The notes beneath the pieces were generated by a model. It searched no databases, was not told the DNA's origin, and saw nothing but the letters and a program-made list of their open reading frames with translations. Positions 36,921-46,415 of a stretch of 46,415 bases of DNA are shown here, one piece after another; the stretch's first letter is position 1; every line of letters begins with the position of its first letter. A program made the position numbers and the translations under genes. Origin of the DNA: Burkholderiales bacterium (GTDB taxonomy: Bacteria > Pseudomonadota > Gammaproteobacteria > Burkholderiales > Burkholderiaceae_C); NCBI GenBank assembly GCA_028871575.1, contig JAGWMW010000003.1:1-46415 (forward strand). The letters run 5' to 3'.

Positions 36921-38894
36921 TCAGGCCTTCCACACGGCCACGCCACAGGGGGCGAGGGTGTCGTTGCCCAGCAGGGGCTGCCGGGCGCCGGCCGGCGTGC
37001 ACGCCACCGGCTGGTCAGAGAAGTTGCAGGCGACGATCAGGTCGCCCAGGCGGCTGATGCGCAGCGACTCGGGCAGGTCCGCGGTGGCCAGGCCGGCGTC
37101 CTGCGCCGCCGCGCGCAGCACGCGCTGCCAGCCCGCGGCGTCGAGCCAGGCCGCGACGCTGCGCACGCGGCCGCGGCGCGCCACGGCGGCGCGGCCGACG
37201 TCGAAGCAGGCCTCGGCCTGGGCGTCGCGCAGCTCGAAATCCTCGCGCCAGCGCCCGGCGGTGGCCGGCGCGCCGTCGGCCCAGCGCACGGTCTCGACCC
37301 AGCCCGGCGGCAGCGAGGCGACCCTCTCCACGACGACGCCGCTGAGCGCGCCCAGCGGGCCCGGCGGCAGCTCGGCCGGGATGTGCAGCTCGGCCGTCTT
37401 GGCGCCGGCGCGCGGCGCCAGCACGAGTTGCGCGGCCGATTGCGCCAGGCGTTGCAGCAGGTCGTCGGCCACGTGCAGCTGCGCCGGCAGCACGATCAGG
37501 CGGTAGGTGCCCAGCGCGGCGCGCGGGCTCACGATGTCGACGTCCAGGCCGAGCCCGCGCAGCGCGCTGTAGATGCGGAAGCTCAGCTCGAGCGCGTTGT
37601 AGTCGGCGCCCTGGGGCTGGATGCGGCTCATCCACAGCGCGTCGTAGTCGAACACCAGCGCCACCGGGGCGCGCACGCGCAGGCCGTCCAGCCCCGTGCG
37701 GCCCGCCAGCTCGCGCAGCTCGGCGCCCACCTGCGCGGCCTCGACCGCGCCCTGCGCCAGGGCGGAATCGGGCCGCAGCAGGCCGCTGTGCATCTGCTCC
37801 TGCGCGAACGGCGCCTGGCGCCAGCGGAAGTAGCTCACGACCTCGGCGCCGTGCGCGAAGGCCTGCCAGGTCCACAGCCGCACCATGCCGTCCAGCGGCG
37901 CCGGGTTCCACTGCGCCCAGTTCACCGGGCCGGGCTGCTGCTCCATCACCCACCAGCGGCCGCGCCCTTGCGCATCCAGGCACATGCCACGGTACAGGTC
38001 GTGGTGGTAGGACGGGATGTCGGGGTGGCCGGTGCGCGCCCAGCGCACCTTCTCCTCGGGCGTGAGGAAGAAGTTCTGCGTGAAGCCCAGCGGGTAGCTG
38101 TCCCAGGTGGCGACATCGAGATCGGCCGCCACGTCGTGGTGGTTGAACTCGGTGAAGAACCCCATGAAGTTGTGCGACACCGGCCGCCCGGGCGAGAGCT
38201 CGCGCAGGATGCCGACCTGCTCGCGGTTGAAGGCCACCACCTCGTCGGACGCGTAGCGGCGCCAGTCGAGCCGGTGCGACGGGTTGGCCTCGGTGACGGT
38301 GAGCACCGGCAGGTCGATCTCGTCGAAGCCCCGGTACTCCTGGCTCCAGAACACCGTGCCCCAGGCCCGGTTCAGCGCCTCGATGCTGCCGTAGCGGCGC
38401 GCCAGCCAGCGCCGGAAGCCGGCCTGCGCGGCGGCCGAGGCGCTGAGCACGGTGTCGTGGCAGCCGTACTCGTTGTCGGTCTGCCAGGCGACGACGGCGG
38501 GGTGGCGGCCGTAGCGCCCGGCCACTTCGCGCGTGATGCGCCGCGACTGCTCGCGAAAGGCCTCGCTAGAGAAGCAGTAGTGGCGGCGCGAGCCGAAGCC
38601 GCGCGGCCGGCCCTGGGCATCGACGGCCAGCATGTCGGGGTGGGCGTCGACCAGCCACTTCGGCGGCGTCGCCGTGGGCGTGCACAGCACCACGCCGAGC
38701 TGCTGCGCATGCAGGGTGTCGATGGCGCGGTCGAGCCAGGCCCAGTCGAAGCGGCCGGGCTCGGGCTCGATGCGGCTCCAGGCGAACTCGCCGATGCGCA
38801 CCAGCGACAGGCCCATCGCGCGCATGCGGCGGGCGTCCTCGGCCCACAGGTCCTGCGGCCAGTGCTCGGGGTAGTAGCAGACGCCCAGCTTCAT
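36921..38894 (-). CDS. GH42 beta-galactosidase
   Basis: This 657-residue retaining glycosidase opens with LGVCYYPEHWPQDLWAED, the GH42 signature. The acid/base glutamate lies in AWQTDNEYGCH (Glu142) and the nucleophile in WWVMEQQPGPVNW (Glu318). The trimerisation domain (from about 395) and a C-terminal beta domain (from about 590, ending PCGVAVWKA) follow. There is no signal peptide, so lactose or other beta-galactosides are split inside the cell after import. Cys107 near GSRRHYCFSS suggests only part of the family's zinc-cysteine cluster is present. It is 26 bp downstream of the ATPase gene and 50 bp before the binding-protein gene. Confidence 0.96.
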   Translation of the reverse strand: MKLGVCYYPEHWPQDLWAEDARRMRAMGLSLVRIGEFAWSRIEPEPGRFDWAWLDRAIDTLHAQQLGVVLCTPTATPPKWLVDAHPDMLAVDAQGRPRGFGSRRHYCFSSEAFREQSRRITREVAGRYGRHPAVVAWQTDNEYGCHDTVLSASAAAQAGFRRWLARRYGSIEALNRAWGTVFWSQEYRGFDEIDLPVLTVTEANPSHRLDWRRYASDEVVAFNREQVGILRELSPGRPVSHNFMGFFTEFNHHDVAADLDVATWDSYPLGFTQNFFLTPEEKVRWARTGHPDIPSYHHDLYRGMCLDAQGRGRWWVMEQQPGPVNWAQWNPAPLDGMVRLWTWQAFAHGAEVVSYFRWRQAPFAQEQMHSGLLRPDSALAQGAVEAAQVGAELRELAGRTGLDGLRVRAPVALVFDYDALWMSRIQPQGADYNALELSFRIYSALRGLGLDVDIVSPRAALGTYRLIVLPAQLHVADDLLQRLAQSAAQLVLAPRAGAKTAELHIPAELPPGPLGALSGVVVERVASLPPGWVETVRWADGAPATAGRWREDFELRDAQAEACFDVGRAAVARRGRVRSVAAWLDAAGWQRVLRAAAQDAGLATADLPESLRISRLGDLIVACNFSDQPVACTPAGARQPLLGNDTLAPCGVAVWKA

Positions 38895-38920
38895 GCGGTC
38901 TCGGTGTTCGGCGGATGGGT

Positions 38921-40072
<1,152 letters not shown>

Positions 40073-40158
40073 GCGACCGACCGGACGGTGCGGTGCGGCG
40101 GCACCGGTTTCGCGGCCGGCACCACCCTCACCGCGTGGAGGAGAGGCCGCATTCTGTG

Positions 40159-40173
40159 GCTAATAGTATTAGC
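40159..40173. promoter_or_regulatory. Perfect 15-bp palindrome, LacI-family operator
   Basis: GCTAATAGTATTAGC is a perfect palindrome with one central base (7+1+7), the A+T-rich odd-length form common for LacI/GalR-family operators. It lies between the regulator gene and the operon it should control and overlaps the predicted -10 of the leftward promoter, so bound repressor would block RNA polymerase. Confidence 0.75.
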
Positions 40174-40188
40174 AATAAACAGTGAAAA
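40160..40188 (-). promoter_or_regulatory. Predicted sigma70 promoter of the galactoside operon
   Basis: On the leftward strand a -35-like TTTTCA (40183-40188) and a -10-like TATTAG (40160-40165) are 17 bases apart, about 85 bp upstream of the ATPase start. Each matches four of six consensus positions. This is the most A+T-rich patch of the gap. Confidence 0.5.
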
Positions 40189-40227
40189 CCCTAGCGGTCC
40201 GGCTTGCGGTACGCCGACGGCGACGCG

Positions 40228-41289
40228 TCAGGCGGCCGGGCGGGCGACCGTGTCGCGCACCACCAGCGGGCCGTCGATCTTGGTGATGGCGCGGCGCGGC
40301 CGCTGGCGTTCGTCGCCGGTGGCCACGATCATCAGCAACTCGATGGCCGCGCGTCCCATCTCGTAGTTGGGCAGCACCAGCGTGGTCAGCGGCGGGTGGG
40401 TGTGGCGCGAGATCTCCTGGTCGTCGTAGCCCATCACCGACACGTCTTCCGGCACGCGCAGGCCGAGTTGCTTGATGGCTTCGAGCGCGCCCAGCGCCAT
40501 CAGGTCGTTGGCGCAGAAGATCGCGCTCGGCGGTCGCGGCTCCTTCAGCAGCGACAGCGTGGCGTCGAAGCCGGTGCCCGACATCCAGTCGCCGTCGCGC
40601 ACCAGCGCCGGGTCGAACGGCAGGTCGGCGGTGGCGAGCGCGCGCCGGTAGCCCTTCAAGCGGTCCTTGGACGCCTCCATCCACGGCTCGCCGTTGATGA
40701 AGCCGATGCGCGTGTGCCCCATCGAGATCAGGTGCTCGGTGGCCGCATGGCCGCCGCTCACCTCGCCCGGGACGACCGCGGGCAGCTTGGAGGTGTCGTC
40801 GTGACAGTTGAGCAGCACGGTGGGGATGCCGAGCAACGCCGCCGGCACGCTCACCTGGCGCGTGAAGATGGTCGAGTAGACGATGCCCAGCAGCGCCGGA
40901 TTGGCCCGCAACGAAGCGATCGCCGCGGCCTCCTGTTCGGCGTTGCCGCGCGTCACCAGCACGGTGACGACGCAGTCGTGCTCCCAGGCCGCGTCGCGCG
41001 CACCGTCGACGCTGACCACCGGGTGCGGGCTGGTCGAGATCTCGTCGACCAGGTAGCCGATCAGGCTGCGTCGCGCCGCCACGCCCGCCGCGCCGAACTG
41101 GCGCCCGGGCAGCCGGTAACCCAGTTCGGTGGCCATGCGCAGCACGGTGATGCGGGTCTCGGCGGACAGGCGCGACCCGGCCACGTCGTTGAGCACCATC
41201 GAGACGGTCGACTGCGACACGCCGGCGGCCTTGGCCACGTCGGTCATCGTCGGGCGTCGGGCAGCGGGCGGCGGCTTGCGTGGACTCAC
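40228..41289 (-). CDS. LacI-family transcriptional regulator
   Basis: The 353-residue protein is taken from GTG 41287-41289, with GAAGG seven bases upstream; an ATG at 41247 would also keep the HTH, while longer frames run into the glk promoter region. The HTH MTDVAKAAGVSQSTVSMVLND (15-35) has the LacI recognition pattern, and the hinge SAETRITVLRMATELGYRLPGRQF follows. The effector domain is of the periplasmic-binding fold: SLIGYLVDEISTSPHPVVSVDGARDAAWEHD, GHTRIGFINGEPWMEASKDRLKGYRRAL and AIFCANDLMALGALEAIKQLGLRVPEDVSVMGYDDQEIS. It probably represses the downstream galactoside operon through the palindrome at 40159-40173 and is relieved by a galactoside or galactose (inference). Confidence 0.93.
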   Translation of the reverse strand: MSPRKPPPAARRPTMTDVAKAAGVSQSTVSMVLNDVAGSRLSAETRITVLRMATELGYRLPGRQFGAAGVAARRSLIGYLVDEISTSPHPVVSVDGARDAAWEHDCVVTVLVTRGNAEQEAAAIASLRANPALLGIVYSTIFTRQVSVPAALLGIPTVLLNCHDDTSKLPAVVPGEVSGGHAATEHLISMGHTRIGFINGEPWMEASKDRLKGYRRALATADLPFDPALVRDGDWMSGTGFDATLSLLKEPRPPSAIFCANDLMALGALEAIKQLGLRVPEDVSVMGYDDQEISRHTHPPLTTLVLPNYEMGRAAIELLMIVATGDERQRPRRAITKIDGPLVVRDTVARPAA

Positions 41290-41378
41290 GGTGACCTTCG
41301 TTTCGACGATGTACCCGATGGTAATTCGAGACCGCTCTCGCCCCGCCCCTTTGCCGACAACATCGGCGATCGGGGCTT

Positions 41379-41400
41379 CGGTCGCGGGCCGCCGCGACCG
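41379..41400. other. Strong hairpin in the lacI-glk divergent region
   Basis: Arms CGGTCGCGG (41379-41387) and CCGCGACCG (41392-41400) match perfectly over nine bases around GCCG. It lies about 90 bp upstream of the regulator start and 135 bp upstream of glk. It could be an operator or a transcript hairpin; no T-run follows on either strand. Confidence 0.4.
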
Positions 41401-41534
41401 CCGCCAACTTGGGTGCGGCCGGTGCCGCGCGCGCCACGCCGGCGCCGTCGTGTCGTAGAGTTCAGCGCTTGTTCGACGGCCAACCGACCACGCCGAACCG
41501 GGTTCAGCGGGCGGGTCACACGAAAGGTGTTTGC

Positions 41535-42503
41535 ATGGCACAGGCCTTCCCTCGTTTGCTCGGAGACATCGGCGGCACGAATGCCCGATGGGCCTGGCAG
41601 CAAGACGCTGGCAGCGGCTTGAGCCGCGCCAGCACCTACCCGTGCGCGCAGTTCGAATCGGTGCAGGCCGTCATTGAGCATTACCTGCTCGACCAGCGCC
41701 TGCCTCGGCCGGCGCGCGTGGCGTTCGGCATCGCCACCCCGATCACCGGCGACGTGGTCACGATGACCAACCACCACTGGAGCTTCTCGGTGGCCGCGCT
41801 GCAAGCGGCGCTCGGCGTCGAGCGCTGTCTGGTGATCAACGACTTCGAGGCGATCGCCGCCGCACTGCCGACGCTGACCGCGGCCGACAGCCGCCGCGTC
41901 GGTGGCGGCGTGGCCGTGCCGGGCGCGCCGCTCGCGGTGCTCGGCCCGGGCACCGGGCTGGGCGTGGCCGGGCTCGTTCAAGGCGCGGCGGGCCGGCCCA
42001 TCGGCATCGCCGGCGAAGGCGGGCACGTCACGCTGGCCGCGGCCAACGCGCGCGAGGCGTCGGTGCTGGCGCACTTGCAGGGTCGCTACGGCCATGCTTC
42101 GGCCGAGCGCGCGATCTCCGGGCCGGGGCTGGTCAATCTGTACGAAGCGGTCTGCGCACTCGACGCGCGACCCGCCGTTGCCCTGCCTCCGGCCGAGGTC
42201 GTCGACCGCGCCTTGGCGGGCAGCGATGCAGCCTGCGTCGAAGCCTTGCAACTGTTCGGCGGGTTCCTGGGCAACGTGGCCGGCAACCTCGCACTGACAC
42301 TCGGTGCGCGCGGCGGCATCTTCCTCGGCGGCGGCATCGTGCCGCGCCTGGGCACCGCCTTCGACACGCTGCCGTTTCGCGCCCGCTTCGAGGACAAGGG
42401 CCGCTTCAGAGCCTACCTGGAACGCATACCGACCTCGGTCATCACCGCGCCGGCCCCGGCGTTGTATGGCACGGCGAACGCGCTCGACGCCATGGTCGAC
42501 TGA
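41535..42503 (+). CDS. glk: Glucokinase (proteobacterial Glk type)
   Basis: The 322-residue enzyme starts at ATG 41535 behind GAAAGG and phosphorylates glucose with ATP. It matches the Glk family of E. coli type, not ROK: LLGDIGGTNARWAW (8-21), GIATPITGDVVTMTNHHWSFS, LVINDFEAIAAALP with the catalytic Asp, LGPGTGLGVAGLV, GEGGHVTLA and GGIFLGGGIVPRL, FEDKGRFRAYL. It is divergent from the LacI-family gene, so glucose freed from lactose or melibiose by the neighbouring glycosidases would enter glycolysis here. It converges with gyrB. Confidence 0.96.
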   Translation: MAQAFPRLLGDIGGTNARWAWQQDAGSGLSRASTYPCAQFESVQAVIEHYLLDQRLPRPARVAFGIATPITGDVVTMTNHHWSFSVAALQAALGVERCLVINDFEAIAAALPTLTAADSRRVGGGVAVPGAPLAVLGPGTGLGVAGLVQGAAGRPIGIAGEGGHVTLAAANAREASVLAHLQGRYGHASAERAISGPGLVNLYEAVCALDARPAVALPPAEVVDRALAGSDAACVEALQLFGGFLGNVAGNLALTLGARGGIFLGGGIVPRLGTAFDTLPFRARFEDKGRFRAYLERIPTSVITAPAPALYGTANALDAMVD

Positions 42504-42558
42504 GCGCGCGGCGCCACCGCCCGGCCTGCCGGGGTTCGCGGCCACAGCCCGCATCCCG

Positions 42559-46379
<3,821 letters not shown>

Positions 46380-46415
46380 GTATTCCTCTCTCTTTTAGGA
46401 TGGTGGTAGCTAGTA
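46380..46415 (-). other. dnaN leader at the right edge
   Basis: The last 36 bases hold the dnaN ribosome binding site (GAGAGAGGA on the leftward strand) and A+T-richer DNA, presumably the dnaA-dnaN spacer. No coding sequence can be assigned. Confidence 0.5.

Noticed and set aside
40073-40227. Small gene between the ATPase and regulator genes
   Set aside because: No supported frame; the stretch is explained by the promoter and operator.

Overview
The window is very G+C-rich, densely packed bacterial DNA. The gene content (HemE, PriA, YifB/ComM, GyrB and DnaN types, LemA/TPM pair, HAAT-type importer) points to a betaproteobacterium of the Burkholderiales, probably near the Rubrivivax/Leptothrix/Roseateles group. 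That placement is an inference from family resemblance; no 16S gene is present. dnaN and gyrB lie at the right edge, transcribed leftward. dnaA and the chromosomal origin are therefore expected just beyond the right edge, and most genes here run in the direction of the replication fork.

Layout, left to right. (1) 1-6.7 kb, core genes: the 3' part of a YifB/ComM-like AAA ATPase gene (+), priA and hemE (-) separated by a 357-bp gap holding a consensus DnaA box, then lemA and two TPM-domain genes (+). (2) 6.7-7.35 kb: a TumE/TumA-type toxin-antitoxin pair (-) with a 22-bp palindrome over the toxin start codon. (3) 7.5-12.9 kb: two divergent TonB-dependent receptor genes around a gap with a strong inverted repeat. 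(4) 13.0-25.3 kb: a divergent catabolic locus. Leftward are a TetR regulator, a VOC-fold protein, a flavin monooxygenase resembling 2,6-dihydroxypyridine 3-monooxygenase, a complete HAAT (Liv-type) ABC importer and the molybdenum-hydroxylase maturation factor XdhC. Rightward is a three-subunit molybdenum hydroxylase (FAD, 2x[2Fe-2S], Mo-cofactor). An imperfect inverted repeat sits between the two arms. (5) 25.5-27.3 kb: an unrecognised secreted protein with a duplicated six-cysteine module, and a SAM methyltransferase gene. (6) 27.4-41.3 kb: a leftward galactoside-use operon under a LacI-family regulator: ABC importer (MalK-, MalE-, MalF- and MalG-like), GH42 beta-galactosidase, GH36 alpha-galactosidase, GalT, GalK, a HAD hydrolase and a Gfo/Idh oxidoreductase. 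A perfect 15-bp palindrome overlaps the predicted promoter. (7) 41.5-46.4 kb: glk (+), gyrB and dnaN (-).

How they work together. Region 4 reads as a self-contained unit for uptake and oxidation of an aromatic N-heterocycle: importer, Mo-dependent ring hydroxylation with its chaperone, then flavin-dependent hydroxylation and possibly a VOC enzyme. The substrate cannot be read from sequence. Region 6 imports alpha- and beta-galactosides, hydrolyses them in the cytoplasm and feeds galactose into the Leloir steps GalK and GalT. Glucose released from lactose or melibiose would go to the adjacent Glk. galE is not in the window.

Three degenerate in-frame minisatellites occur (12-bp units at about 6024-6115 and 28481-28675, a 24-bp unit at 21352-21434). 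The last two encode low-complexity tails of the HAD and TetR proteins. I saw no rRNA, tRNA, insertion sequence or CRISPR array.
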